Shown here: positions 1 to 9,362 of the stretch, piece by piece
How the letters are laid out: each line of letters begins with the position of its first letter
Numbering within the stretch: the first letter of the stretch is position 1
DNA from: Methylomarinum sp965277025
Lineage (GTDB): Bacteria > Pseudomonadota > Gammaproteobacteria > Methylococcales > Methylomonadaceae
Length of the DNA stretch: 64,000 bases
Assembly (NCBI GenBank): GCA_965277025.1
Contig: OZ255706.1
Span: forward strand, 2,542,001-2,606,000
Direction: 5' to 3'
The notes under the pieces: model-generated
The model's database searches: none
Seen by the model: the letters and a program-made list of their open reading frames with translations, nothing else
What the model was told of the DNA's origin: nothing
Translations under genes and position numbers: made by a program

Positions 1-767
1 GAAATTGATACTCCGTATTACGGTAATACTGGCGGGCTTTTTTTTGCATTGCTTCAATCCATTTCTGGCCCCGCTCAATCCGGTTTGTGCCTTGCCGCTT
101 GATTATTTTATCCGAAACTCTCAGTTGTTCGTCCGTTTCACAATCCTGTTCGCCAACCAGAACACACGCGGGGATCGCCAATATTTTGTCTATCTCAAAG
201 TTCAGATCAGGCAACAGGCCATCTGGACGCAAACCATGGGGAAAACGGCGCGATTCATTCGGCGGGGTATACCACCCTGCCGCGCCAATAGCGACTTTTT
301 CCACCAAATCAGGGTACGCCATAGCAAAACGATGAACAAACTGCCCGCCCCCCTGAATAGCCAAATAAATAATACCGTCGTGCATTGATGGCGGTTATCT
401 CCTTGACTTCATCGAGAATATCCAGCAATTTATAATCCGCTCGCAAGCCATGCCCCAACCGTCCCAATCGCTGATAATCCGGGAAACGCTCTTTTGAAAA
501 CAAGGGGGCAACAATGAGAACATTACGTTTTTCCACGCGTCTTATATTCCGTTTGACATGCTGTTGCGCATTTCTGGAAACGCCATGCACCGAAACAAAA
601 ACCTTTGATGTCTCATCAAGATTCAATGGCAAATAAAGGTAATAAAGCTGTTCCGGGTCAGAACGCAAACGTAAACAATGTATCTCGCCTTTTGCCAGGC
701 AGCATCGTGCAGACAAAGTCATCATTGGATAATCATCCAGTAAACATTCACTTGACTTCATATTCAT
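1..767 (-). pseudogene. alpha/beta hydrolase, frameshifted and cut by the window edge
   Basis: The first frame runs from the ATG at 767 down to about 350 and ends in YYLFGYSGG, a typical G-x-S-x-G nucleophile elbow. A second frame picks up directly after it (QFVHRFAMAYPDLVEK, then GAAGWYTPPNE) and stays open to the left edge, where the gene is cut. The frame changes in a run of six C (plus strand 348-353) next to CCCG. The two halves read as one hydrolase of the esterase/depolymerase type; the substrate cannot be told. Its ATG overlaps the stop of the ABC transporter gene upstream (ATGA), so the two were one transcription unit. Either a true pseudogene or a one-base error in a homopolymer. 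Confidence 0.7.
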
Positions 768-1483
768 GAGACTAAACTCTGTTGAAATAATTTTCGGGTC
801 AGAGATTCCCTGTTTAATAAGTGTTGCGGGGTTCCTTGCTCAAGCAACACGCCATTTTCCAAATAAATGATCCGGTCCGCACTGTAAAGACGGTCCAAAC
901 GATGCGTCACCATGATAACGGTACCGGAAAATTGTTTGATAATGGCGTCCAGAATTTTGCTGGACTTCGGATCCAGGTTGGCGTCCGCCTCATCTAGCAA
1001 TAATATTTTTGGATTTCCCAATAATGTCCTGGCCAGCGAAATTCGTTGTTGTTGGCCAAAGGAAAGATTTTTGCCGCCCTCCTGGATACGGGTTTTCTCT
1101 CCGTCACTCAGTTCCGCCAACATCTCGTCGATTTGACAAAGTGTTTTAATCCGCATTATTTCGGTTCCCGGGGCGCGACGCCAACGATAACGCAGATTCT
1201 TCTCGATGGTGCCACGCAGTAACGGCAAGTCAGGACTGACCAGGCCCACCCTGTCCCGGATAGAAGTCAAGGTCGCCTGTTTGATATCCATGCCGTCAAT
1301 CAGAATACAACCCTCGTCAGGATCGACCAAACGCGTCGCCAAGGCAAGTAAAGTGGATTTTCCCGCCCCATTAGGGCCGACGACAGCGGTGATTTTTCCC
1401 GTTTCAAATGTATAAGAAAACCTCTTGAGCGCATGATTGAACGACACATTCTTAAAACTCAACAGTCCTTTTTCCACATCAAT
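764..1483 (-). pseudogene. ABC exporter, ATP-binding domain (3' part of IS-split gene)
   Basis: This part encodes a complete nucleotide-binding domain: Walker A GPNGAGKST, Q-loop region, signature LSFGQQQR, Walker B ILLLDEAD and the H-loop THR. It is the C-terminal half of a one-chain exporter (membrane domain plus ATPase). The membrane part lies at 2706-3116, on the other side of an IS4 element. Removing the IS and one 9-bp target copy joins ...AVDIDV to EKGLLSFKNV in frame, so the gene was intact before the insertion. The 5' end of the membrane domain is also missing. As it stands the ATPase could only be made from a start inside the IS tip (TTG at 1498), and it would lack its permease. The exported substrate is unknown. 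Confidence 0.85.
1475..1483. repeat. 9-bp target-site duplication, left copy
   Basis: CACATCAAT flanks the IS4 element on the left and recurs at 2706-2714 on the right. It proves a simple transposition into the ABC transporter gene. Confidence 0.95.
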
Positions 1484-2705
1484 CTCTGTACATGACAAAA
1501 ATTAACTTATGACAAATGAGTCTCATGTATTCCAGTGACAAAAGGTATGGGTTGCAAAAGAGCAATCACTTTTCTAATCATCCTTTTTGATTGAGATAAG
1601 ACATTAAACAACGTTGAGCGGATACAATCTAATCCATATCGAAACAGGCTTTGCGCGAGCCGCTGATGTGTTTTGGTTTTTATTGGTAACTCGCAATCAT
1701 GTTTCCATTCGCCTGCTTTATGTGACCAACAGAAAGCAATAACGGGAAGTACTAACAATTTTTTGATCCGAAGATAACCGACTACACGCGTTTCCTCAAG
1801 TTTGAATCCCCGTCCTTTTAAACAGCCGAAAAGCGTTTCGATTTCCCAACGCAAGCCATAAATTTTAATCGCATCAGGGTTCAAATGCTGACAGACGATG
1901 ATTAATAACTCACCATCACTCAGCCGTAACCCACTGAGATAAATTGAACAATTTCCCAAATAGCGCGCTGTTGAGAGGTGTCGTGTGCTACCCGGCTTAA
2001 GCCCATAAAACAAACGCTCTACGCGTATTCGCTGGCCTTGGGCATTGGTTGTCCTGGCGTTGTTGCGAATACGGATATAAAAGGGAATCTCTTGCTCAAA
2101 CAACCAGCCCATCCATTCGTCTCCAATAAACTCCCGATCAGCCAAAAGACCTTTGATGTGATGTCGGCCAGACTGCGCAATAAAGCGTTTCATCAGCGCT
2201 ATACGTTCCTTCGTATTAGAGTTGCCCCGCTTGTTTAAAGGCAACCAATACACAGGAATGGCGGCACCCCGATAAACCACGGCAAGCACCAGCAGATTAA
2301 TATTGGTTTTACCCCACTTCCAATTCGTCCTGTCTAACGTCAGATAGTAATCCTGATCAGTGAAACCAAACAGTTTCATGATGAAATGAGCGACTTCATT
2401 GTAATCCAGCCAATGGTCACTGAAAAATCGTTGCATCCGTCGATATCGTGAGGAAATTTTTGCCCGACTGGGAAAGAATACGGCGAGCTGGGCCAGATTG
2501 ACCGTGCTAACTGCCATCAAAGCAATTAACATACCCACAAAACAAACGATTCTTGCCTTGTTCCATTGAAAGTGCTCAGTTAATATGACGGTCAGTTCGT
2601 TGATTTGTAATGTCCCGTTATTCATATTCGCTAAAACAAAATGCGGTATTTAATTACATTTCAACGAGCTACGCTAGCTTTTAATATTTTTTGTCATGTA
2701 CAGAG
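1484..2705 (-). mobile_element. IS4-family element, copy 1 (1222 bp)
   Basis: The ends are inverted repeats beginning CTCTGTACATGACAAAAA. The element is bounded by a 9-bp direct repeat and contains one transposase gene. Two further copies of exactly the same length lie at 37278-38499 and 45877-47098 and differ by only a few bases, so the element has moved recently. This copy splits an ABC transporter gene. Confidence 0.95.
1507..2625 (-). CDS. IS4-family transposase (copy 1)
   Basis: The 372-residue DDE transposase moves the element by cut and paste. Visible catalytic landmarks are LTLDRTNWKWG (first Asp, around residue 97), LLADREFIG (second Asp, around 160) and the IS4 signature Y-x2-R-x3-E-x6-K in YGLRWEIETLFGCLK near residue 260. 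The start is the ATG at 2625, 80 bp inside the element. The frame is intact, as in the other two copies, so all three may be active. Family assignment rests on the YREK signature plus the 9-bp duplication. Confidence 0.93.
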   Translation of the reverse strand: MNNGTLQINELTVILTEHFQWNKARIVCFVGMLIALMAVSTVNLAQLAVFFPSRAKISSRYRRMQRFFSDHWLDYNEVAHFIMKLFGFTDQDYYLTLDRTNWKWGKTNINLLVLAVVYRGAAIPVYWLPLNKRGNSNTKERIALMKRFIAQSGRHHIKGLLADREFIGDEWMGWLFEQEIPFYIRIRNNARTTNAQGQRIRVERLFYGLKPGSTRHLSTARYLGNCSIYLSGLRLSDGELLIIVCQHLNPDAIKIYGLRWEIETLFGCLKGRGFKLEETRVVGYLRIKKLLVLPVIAFCWSHKAGEWKHDCELPIKTKTHQRLAQSLFRYGLDCIRSTLFNVLSQSKRMIRKVIALLQPIPFVTGIHETHLS

Positions 2706-3116
2706 CACATCAATATCAACTGCATCTGCAGCTTCTTCCACCAGACTGGGTATTTCCAGAAAACTCTCGATTTTAGACACTGAAACCACTGCGTTTTTCC
2801 AATATTCATGCACACGCCCCAAATCCTTCAACGTTGGCGATAAAAAGCTGATAAACGTCATCGCCGCAACCACCGAACCCGGCGATGTATTTCCCAGAGC
2901 CACCTCGAAACTTCCCAAAACCAAAACGCCAAATGTGGCGATGGCGGAAGTGGCTTCTACAATAGCGCGTAATTTGCCTATAATGGCCGCTCTAGCCAGA
3001 CTGGCGTTCTTCAACCGTTGACTCTGCCGGCTAATGCGTTGTTGCTCTCGCCGGTGTTGATTAAAAACCTGGACGACGGCAATCGAAGAAATTTTTTCAT
3101 TGATATTGTTCGCCAT
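2706..3116 (-). pseudogene. ABC exporter, membrane-domain fragment (5' part of IS-split gene)
   Basis: 137 codons of an ABC transporter membrane domain. They include the loop EKISSIAVVQVFNQH, hydrophobic stretches (ATFGVLVLGSFEVALG, VVAAMTFISFLSP) and the linker WKNAVVSVSKIESFLEIPS that precedes the ATPase in exporters. It continues in frame into 1474-764 once the IS4 element is removed. Upstream it stops dead at 3117, the tip of another IS. The ATG at 3116 is only a Met codon left at that junction, not a natural start. The gene is therefore interrupted twice. Confidence 0.85.
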
Positions 3117-3711
3117 AGAAGTTACGCATTGACAACAGATCGAAATTTTGGGTTTAAATGATTCATATTTGGCATAAAGGTGTCGATAAACGAAGCCATA
3201 ACATCGTTGAATAAATTCCGCTGTACGCTATAGCAATTATTAATCACGTCTGCAAAGCTCAATTTTTGTAATTGAACAAAGCCACAAATTGCAGAAAAAA
3301 TATGATTATTTATTGCTCTTTTATTGCGAACATGGAACCGCTCAATATTACACACCTGCTTTATTGCCCGATGATATTGCTCAATCTGCCAATGCCTGTC
3401 ATGTTGTTCGGTAAATGCTTTCTTGTCAAAAACAGCGGTTTTTTCTTCATCAGGTAGTGAACTTATGTAATGGCGAACTTGTTCTTTCAAGGTCGTCCGA
3501 AATAATTTCACATACCCAAAATTTTTGAGCCAAACCATTAAGCCGTCTTCCGGGATTTCTAATTGCCTGACTTGAACCCATGAACCTTTTTCAACAGAGA
3601 CTAATCGATTACCTTCCACTGCAAAGAATAATCCTGTCTGATGATTTCTTATCAATTTAAGATTATCCACGCAACTGTACCAGCTATCTCCTGTTACAAA
3701 ACCAGGTTCTA
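3117..3711 (-). mobile_element. DDE element 'ISb', 3' half (fragment A)
   Basis: It carries the C-terminal ~180 residues of the ISb transposase (from GDSWYSCVDNL to AFRSVVNA) on the minus strand, plus the element tip AGAAGTTACGC at 3117. The 5' half is missing: the sequence switches to an IS3 end at about 3711. The same half occurs inverted at 5056-5714, making an inverted repeat of roughly 0.6 kb around the IS3 copy. The full-length relative is at 45839-48192. Not functional alone. Confidence 0.9.
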
Positions 3712-3776
3712 TAAAGTGGACCCCGTAATCCGGACAATAGTTTAAACTATGACTATTGAAAAAAGAGGTACAAAAA

Positions 3777-4070
3777 ATGAGCGAAAAAAAAACGGAAAAC
3801 CTTTAGCGGGGCGCAAAAGGCCAAAATCGCGCTGGAAGCGGTTAAGAACATCAAAACGATCAATGAGATTGCTCAAGAGAATGAAGTCCATCCATCTCAG
3901 GTAAGCCAATGGAAAAAGGAACTGTTGGCCAATGCGGGAAGCCTGTTTGAAGGCAAACGCGGGCCGAAAGCGGTGAAGGCGCAAGACAATCCGGACCGTC
4001 TGTACGCCAAAATCGGGCAGTTGAATATGGAACTGGATTGGCTTAAAAAAAAGTCCGGGATCAGCCTATG
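3777..4070 (+). pseudogene. IS3-family orfA (HTH protein), frameshifted
   Basis: The sequence matches the 8-A copy at 31272-31553, but the A run just after the start codon has nine A (3784-3792). Translation from the usual ATG at 3777 therefore ends within about ten codons. The rest of the frame (HTH region IALEAVKNIKTINEIAQE, then QVSQWKKEL) is preserved but has no start. Confidence 0.85.
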
Positions 4071-4987
4071 ATCACGCGTCAAAGCTGGGTGGATCAAAAA
4101 GATGAGTTGGCGTTAAGTCGGCAATGCCAGTTATTGAACGTTACCCGCTCAGTAATCCATGAACAGAAAAAACGCCAACAACAGCCGGTGTCTGCTGAAG
4201 ATCAGCAACTGTTGCGGTTGCTCGACGAAGAATATAGCCGGCATCCTTTTTATGGCTCACGCCGTATGACAAAGTATTTACGCGGCCTTAACCATCAGGT
4301 CAACCGCAAACGGGTTCAGCGGCTGATGCGCATACTGGGGCTGGTCGGCATGGCGCCGGGCCCGAACACCAGTAAGCCGCATCCTGAGCATAAAGTCTAT
4401 CCCTATCTGTTAAGAGGCGTCGAGGTGACACGCCCCAACCAGGTTTGGAGTACCGACATCACCTATATCCGGCTGCCGCAAGGATTTGTTTATCTGGTGG
4501 CCATCATGGATTGGTGCAGCCGAAAAGTATTGGCATGGCAACTTTCCAATACCATGGACAGCGCGTTTTGCGTAAATTGTCTGGAGCAGGCCATCAAGAC
4601 CTATGGCACACCGGAGATATTTAATACCGACCAGGCGCACAGTTCACCAGCGCGGACTTCACCGGGGTATTGAGTCAGCATGGCGTGACCATCAGCATGG
4701 ATGGCCGGGGACGGGCCTTGGACAATATCTTTGTTGAACGACTCTGGCGCACAGTGAAATATGAAGAAGTTTATTTGAAGCAATACGGCAACCTGCAAGC
4801 ACTGTCAGCGGGGTTGATGGACTACTTTGCCTTTTACAACAGCGAACGACCGCATCAGTCGTTAGGCTATGAAACGCCAGACAGGGTTTATCTATTCGCC
4901 ACGGGAGGTGGCGCTAGAATCGTGGATAAATATAATGCCGGCACTGCCAAGCAGACGCCGGGTGAAAATATGGGCCAGAGCCATTGA
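4068..4987 (+). pseudogene. IS3-family orfB (integrase-type transposase), frameshifted
   Basis: The rve-type DDE transposase has first Asp in WSTDITYI and second Asp in FNTDQ. One G is missing at about 4636, compared with the copies at 30355 and 35730, so the frame breaks after FNTDQ. The catalytic Glu (ERLWRTVKYE) lies in the following frame, 4670-4987. Dead unless supplied in trans by the intact copies. Confidence 0.9.
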
Positions 4988-5055
4988 GCCTGACTGTTAT
5001 GAGGGTTCTATCTTAAATTCTCTAATAATTTGTCTGGACAATGGGGTCCACTTTA

Positions 5056-5714
5056 GCGGAAGGAAAGACAAAAAATGACTATTTTCAAGACATGCTGACC
5101 GAAGTATTAGCTTGGGGACTAGAACCTGGTTTTGTAACAGGAGATAGCTGGTACAGTTGCGTGGATAATCTTAAATTGATAAGAAATCATCAGACAGGAT
5201 TATTCTTTGCAGTGGAAGGTAATCGATTAGTCTCTGTTGAAAAAGGTTCATGGGTTCAAGTCAGGCAATTAGAAATCCCGGAAGACGGCTTAATGGTTTG
5301 GCTCAAAAATTTTGGGTATGTGAAATTATTTCGGACGACCTTGAAAGAACAAGTTCGCCATTACATAAGTTCACTACCTGATGAAGAAAAAACCGCTGTT
5401 TTTGACAAGAAAGCATTTACCGAACAACATGACAGGCATTGGCAGATTGAGCAATATCATCGGGCAATAAAGCAGGTGTGTAATATTGAGCGGTTCCAGG
5501 TTCGCAATAAAAGAGCAATAAATAATCATATTTTTTCTGCAATTTGTGGCTTTGTTCAATTACAAAAATTGAGCTTTGCAGACGTGATTAATAATTGCTA
5601 TAGCGTACAGCGGAATTTATTCAACGATGTTATGGCTTCGTTTATCGACACCTTTATGCCAAATATGAATCATTTAAACCCAAAATTTCGATCTGTTGTC
5701 AATGCGTAACTTCT
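5056..5714 (+). mobile_element. ISb, 3' half (fragment B, inverted relative to A)
   Basis: It codes for the ISb transposase from EGKTKNDYFQDML to the C-terminal VVNA, ends with the tip GCGTAACTTCT, and is fused at its left to an IS3 end. Translation from a start inside the IS3 tip (5041) would give a 222-residue partial protein lacking the N-terminal catalytic Asp. It forms the right arm of the inverted repeat with 3117-3711. Confidence 0.9.
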
Positions 5715-5772
5715 ACCTCTTTTTTCAATAGTCATAGTTTAAACTATTGTCCGGATTACGGGGTCCACTATA
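5715..5772 (-). mobile_element. IS3 left-end fragment (58 bp)
   Basis: This is the inverted left tip of the IS3 element, ending GGGGTCCACTATA at 5772. It includes the 14-bp perfect palindrome ATAGTTTAAACTAT found just inside every copy. ISb fragment B had evidently landed in an IS3 copy, of which only this end survives. Confidence 0.9.
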
Positions 5773-6431
5773 TTTCAACCGCCACGCCATCGATTTCAAC
5801 ACCGTCAACAATACCATCGCTTGCTGTTCCTGCAACAGATCAAATTGCTACGGTTCAAACCCCTGTCAAGTTAAGTGAATCAATGACAGTATTCTTGCCT
5901 GAATTCAGCGGCGTCATTATTGGCACCACCTGTTTATTACAAATGCTGATAGCCGTTATGTTGGATCGGCATTATGGTCACCAATTATTACGTTATTATT
6001 TATGGGTCGTCTGGTATCCGTTTGGATTTTGGTTGATTAATATGTTGACCATTGTTGTTGCTATCCCAAAGATTCTATTCCGAGGCAGGGACTTGCGTGC
6101 GCGCTGGATCAGTCCGGACCGGGGAATTCATGAAAACGACCATCAGCCGCCCTCTCAGAGCAATCGGCAAACTGACCCCGCAGCTAAAAACGACCATGAC
6201 GATGACAGGCATTCACCACAAAACGCCGGGGTACAAACCCAATACCTTTCTGGCGAAAATCTGATTCTGGATCACTTCTGTCAACAATCATTAGCTTATC
6301 GATGGTTCACAAATTGTTTGACAGCAATGGCCTGGGGATTCTGGCTTTACTTGTGGTTGCCAATAATTGACTCTTTTGGGCATCTTTTGGCTGGAATAAC
6401 GCTCAGCCCACAGAAAACTTTGGCGCGTTGA
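5773..6431 (+). pseudogene. pgaC: pgaC 3' end running into pgaD-like N-terminus
   Basis: The frame is open from the IS junction at 5773. After a Ser/Thr/Pro-rich stretch it shows the C-terminal membrane part of the PgaC glycosyltransferase (RYYLWVVWYPFGFWLI, then IPKILFRGRDLRARWI and SPDRG). PgaC polymerises N-acetylglucosamine into the biofilm polysaccharide PNAG at the inner membrane. The catalytic GT2 domain is gone, cut by the IS cluster. The same frame reads on without a stop into a PgaD-like first membrane segment (AMAWGFWLYLWLPII), where PgaC normally stops and PgaD starts separately. An ATG at 6130 in another frame gives a short dead end, so at least one indel is likely here. Confidence 0.7.
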
Positions 6432-6715
6432 GCCGTTTATTAATATCATTAAACGAGCAATTGCTGACTATTATCATTTTTGTCGCCATTTTTTTCCTCT
6501 GGTCCATTATTCGTAGATTCAATGATCATCGTTTCATTGATCACGAAAATGGCATTGAAAGCAGGCCACGCATCTCAAAAAAAACTCATGATTTCGATCT
6601 ATCTCATAATCGTTTGATTATTGTCAGTCATGAAGAAGAAACCGGACGGATAAAATCCATCGAAACGCGGCAACCGTCGGCTGTTCTCAACACCATTCAG
6701 GCTGGCATGCATTAA
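6380..6715 (+). pseudogene. pgaD: pgaD-like C-terminal part, frameshifted
   Basis: PgaD is the small partner of PgaC, with two membrane segments. The first segment is in the preceding frame. The second (LLTIIIFVAIFFLWSIIRRF) is in this one, reading GWNNAQPTENFGALSRLL just after the break. The shift falls in the short T run of CATCTTTTGGCTGG near 6380; one more T would restore a single frame. A charged cytoplasmic tail follows. With pgaC headless, the system cannot work from this locus. Confidence 0.6.
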
Positions 6716-6716
6716 A

Positions 6717-7082
6717 ATGATCCTGATTGAAACAGACCATGCCTATTTCAAGACTACTTTTCGCGCTTTGGTCAGCTATCGGAGTTTGACAACGCTGCTC
6801 TTGTTAATGACATTTAATGCCAATCAAACCGTTGCGGCTACCGGGCTTTGTGAGCAAAATGCCGAATTAGCGGTATCTTATAAACTAAGCCTGTTACTCC
6901 ATCTGGCCTGTACTGAAGTGAAGAAAAATCGCTGGATTCCAGCAATACATTATTACCAGCAAGTATTAGCCCTGGCCCCCGACAATCGGCAGGCTTTGCG
7001 AAACCGGGCTTTACTGCTCAGTAAACTGGGAGCCGCCAAACTTGCCGAATGGCGGGCCAAACAACATCCTGATTTATTGTAA
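6717..7082 (+). CDS. small secreted TPR-like protein
   Basis: 121 residues. The N-terminus carries a hydrophobic segment (SLTTLLLLMTFNA) followed by small residues, consistent with a signal peptide or a membrane anchor. The C-terminal half (IPAIHYYQQVLALAPDN, then RQALRNRALLLSKLG) resembles one to two tetratricopeptide helices. It starts two bases after the pgaD remnant stops, so it was probably the last gene of the pga operon. Its role is not known; a helper in polysaccharide export is only a guess from position. Confidence 0.5.
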   Translation: MILIETDHAYFKTTFRALVSYRSLTTLLLLMTFNANQTVAATGLCEQNAELAVSYKLSLLLHLACTEVKKNRWIPAIHYYQQVLALAPDNRQALRNRALLLSKLGAAKLAEWRAKQHPDLL

Positions 7083-7106
7083 CTGTTCAGCGTTCGTTTT
7101 TCTGAA

Positions 7107-7253
7107 GAAAACGTTGAACAAATCATCCATACTGTCAGCTCCCGCAAAACGGACAACGATTTCCAACTTTGCTTACAAAATCAATGACTTGCCGCCATCG
7201 ACTTTGACGGCGTATCCTTGCGCCGCTTCGAGTCGCGAATAAATCAGCGATCT
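7107..7253. repeat. multi-hairpin intergenic repeat, copy R2 (diverged)
   Basis: It aligns with the better preserved copy at 10623-10773. It begins ACGTTGAACAAATCATCC, carries the block CCCGCAAAACGG and CAAAATCAATG in the same order, and ends AAATCAGCGAT. The hairpin arms have drifted. Its right end overlaps the stop of the HPt remnant. Confidence 0.6.
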
Positions 7254-7515
7254 CCCAAGTATCGCATGATCTCATCTTGTTGCGCCAAAAGATCAAGCAG
7301 TTTGTCGTGCAATACGACAAAATACTGCCTAGATAAATCGATGTTCTGTTGTGTTAAAGCGGTTTCCAGCGCGTTGATATCCCCCTGAAAAACCGTAAAC
7401 CCACAAAATTTTATTGAGCCATGCAAAGTATGAGCTGTCTGTTCGGCTTGTGAAAAATTGTAAGCCATAATGGCCATTTCAATTTGCCTGAGTTGTTCTG
7501 GAATTTCCTCAAATA
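7244..7515 (-). pseudogene. HPt (histidine phosphotransfer) domain fragment
   Basis: About 90 codons end at 7244. They contain AHTLHGS, which fits the phospho-acceptor motif H-x-L-K/H-G-S of HPt domains, followed by the expected helical stretch (INALETALTQQN, then LHDKLLDLLAQQDE). HPt domains relay phosphate in two-component systems. The 5' end is cut by the IS66 element at 7516, so the start at 7477 is internal and the parent (hybrid kinase or stand-alone HPt) cannot be told. Confidence 0.6.
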
Positions 7516-9230
7516 ATTGTAACTACTCAGCGTAAATAAGTAAAAAAACTGCTTGACACGATTTTAGCGTTATTTTTGATTTTCTAACGGCAACACCTGG
7601 CGCAAGAGGTTTACTGTATTAGCCTGCGTTAGTTGAGGCGTGTTGCCTTATAAGCAATGCCCGATAGCCCTGCTGCCGTGCATTTCTAAAATACGATGAC
7701 GGGCAACACAGAGGCAAAAATTCGTATTTCAAAAGCCATGAGACAAGAGTCCTGTACTTAAACCCACAGGCCGTTTCATTGAAGATTGATTCCATTGATG
7801 TAGAGGCTGCCATTACCAATGCCCGGCAGCTGATTGAAGATGAAGCCGATTTATCTCCGGCGCTGCGGTCTTCGCTGGAGATATTGTTGTTGCTGGTCAC
7901 GCTCTTGATGCATCGGCTCGGACTTAACAGCAGTAACAGTTCCAGGCCGCCATCAAGTGATCCTGATCGTAAAAGGAAAGCACGGGCTGGATCAAAAAAA
8001 CCAGGTAGTGGACAGAAAGGGCATATTGGCACCACGCTGGTTAAAGTCGATGATCCCGATGACGTTATCTCCATCAAGATTGATCGCCGTACCTTGCCAG
8101 CCGGAAGCTACACGGCAGATGGCTTTGAAACCCGGCAGGTATTTGATATTGATATTTCACGGATTGTGACGGAATATCGTGCGCAAAGGCTTATCGATGA
8201 ACAAGGTCGTCGGTTTGTTGCTCCTTTTCCCGAGGGCGTAACAAAAGCCGTGCAATATGGTGACCAACTCAAGGCGCACGCCGTGTATCTTTCGCAGTAC
8301 CAATTATTGCCCTGCCAGCGCATCAAGGATTATTTTTCCGATCAATTACAGATCCCCATCAGTGAAGGTTCGTTGGTTAATTTCAATCAACCAGCCTTTG
8401 AGAAGCTGGCATCCTTTGAGCCGATTTGCAAGCAAAGACTGGCGGCAGCTTCTGTTGTACATGCCGATGAAACGGGCATTAACATCAATGGCGCCAGGTA
8501 CTGGTTGCATTGTGCTTCTAATGATTTATGGACACATTATTTTCCCCATGTAAAACGGGGCAAGGAAGCGATGGATGTCATTGGCATCCTGCCTGACTTT
8601 CATGGCATTTTATGCCACGATCACTGGAAGCCTTACTACAAGTCCCCCTTCACTCATGCCTTGTGCAATGCGCATCATCTGCGTGAACTGACCCGTGCCC
8701 GGGAGCAGGATGGACAGCAGTGGGCCAAAGAAATGGAAACCCTGTTAAAAAAGATCAATCAGGTCGTCGATGATGCAGGGGGGAAGCTTGAAGCAAGAAA
8801 AGCGGCCTGTTATCGACGACGATATCGAGATTTATTAGAGAAAGCACAAATTGAATGTCCGCCATCAACCCCGTTGCCCGGTAAACCCAAACGTGGGCGC
8901 CTCAAGCGCAGTAAATCCAGAAACTTACTGGAACGGCTGATCAATTACCCGGATGATGTCTTACGCTTTATGAGAGAAATAGATGTGCCATTTACTAATA
9001 ATCCCGGTGAGAATGATATCCGCATGACCAGGGTGCAGCAAAAAATATCGGGGTGTTTCAGGAGTGAGCAGGGTGCCATCACCTTCTGCCGTATTCGGGG
9101 ATATCTATCCACTTGTCGTAAACATCATGTCAGTGCCTCTGAAGCGTTGGTACTGGTATTTAAGGGGAAATTACCGGAATTTACTCAGTGACCTGATGCT
9201 TTTGGTAAAATACGCTGAGTAGTTACAATC
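7516..9230 (+). mobile_element. IS66-family element, single-ORF type
   Basis: The inverted ends are ATTGTAACTACTCAGCGTA (7516 onward and inverted at 9230). There is one large transposase gene and no tnpA/tnpB pair, as in the ISBst12-like group. The usual 8-bp duplication is missing: the left flank is an HPt gene and the right flank is the tail of an IS630 element. A deletion has therefore occurred next to it. Confidence 0.88.
7779..9191 (+). CDS. IS66-family transposase
   Basis: 470 residues. The Ser-rich motif NSSNSSRPPSSDPDRKRK followed by KKPGSGQKGH is diagnostic of IS66 TnpC. The catalytic part shows VHADETGININGARYW (Asp), CHDHWKPYY (Asp) and NNPGENDIRMTRVQQKISG (Glu). It begins with TTG at 7779. 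The frame is intact. The 260 bp between the left end and this start contain no other gene. Confidence 0.92.
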   Translation: MKIDSIDVEAAITNARQLIEDEADLSPALRSSLEILLLLVTLLMHRLGLNSSNSSRPPSSDPDRKRKARAGSKKPGSGQKGHIGTTLVKVDDPDDVISIKIDRRTLPAGSYTADGFETRQVFDIDISRIVTEYRAQRLIDEQGRRFVAPFPEGVTKAVQYGDQLKAHAVYLSQYQLLPCQRIKDYFSDQLQIPISEGSLVNFNQPAFEKLASFEPICKQRLAAASVVHADETGININGARYWLHCASNDLWTHYFPHVKRGKEAMDVIGILPDFHGILCHDHWKPYYKSPFTHALCNAHHLRELTRAREQDGQQWAKEMETLLKKINQVVDDAGGKLEARKAACYRRRYRDLLEKAQIECPPSTPLPGKPKRGRLKRSKSRNLLERLINYPDDVLRFMREIDVPFTNNPGENDIRMTRVQQKISGCFRSEQGAITFCRIRGYLSTCRKHHVSASEALVLVFKGKLPEFTQ

Positions 9231-9362
9231 TAAAGAGGATTTAAACAAAAAAAATAGCGGATTTCATAAAATATTTCAATGAAACCATGGCTAAGCCTTT
9301 TCGTTGGACGTATCAGGCTAAGCCACTTACTCAATAGAGTGAGAACTTGCGCTTGTTTGCAC
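9231..9362 (+). mobile_element. IS630 3'-end remnant
   Basis: 132 bp match the end of the IS630 copies at 40601 and 44587 (from CTAAAGAGGATTTAAAC to the tip CGCTTGTTTGCAC). One extra A is present in the poly-A run. Only the last ~40 transposase codons remain. Confidence 0.9.

Larger units (their letters stand above)
3712..5055 (+). mobile_element. IS3-family element, copy 1 (degenerate)
   Basis: The tips are TAAAGTGGACCCCGTAATCC on the left and the inverted GTGGACCCCATTGTCC on the right. The element contains orfA and orfB, both frameshifted. It sits between two inverted ISb halves, and no 3-bp duplication is visible. Near-identical copies lie at 30287-31630 (minus) and 35376-36718 (plus). 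Confidence 0.92.
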
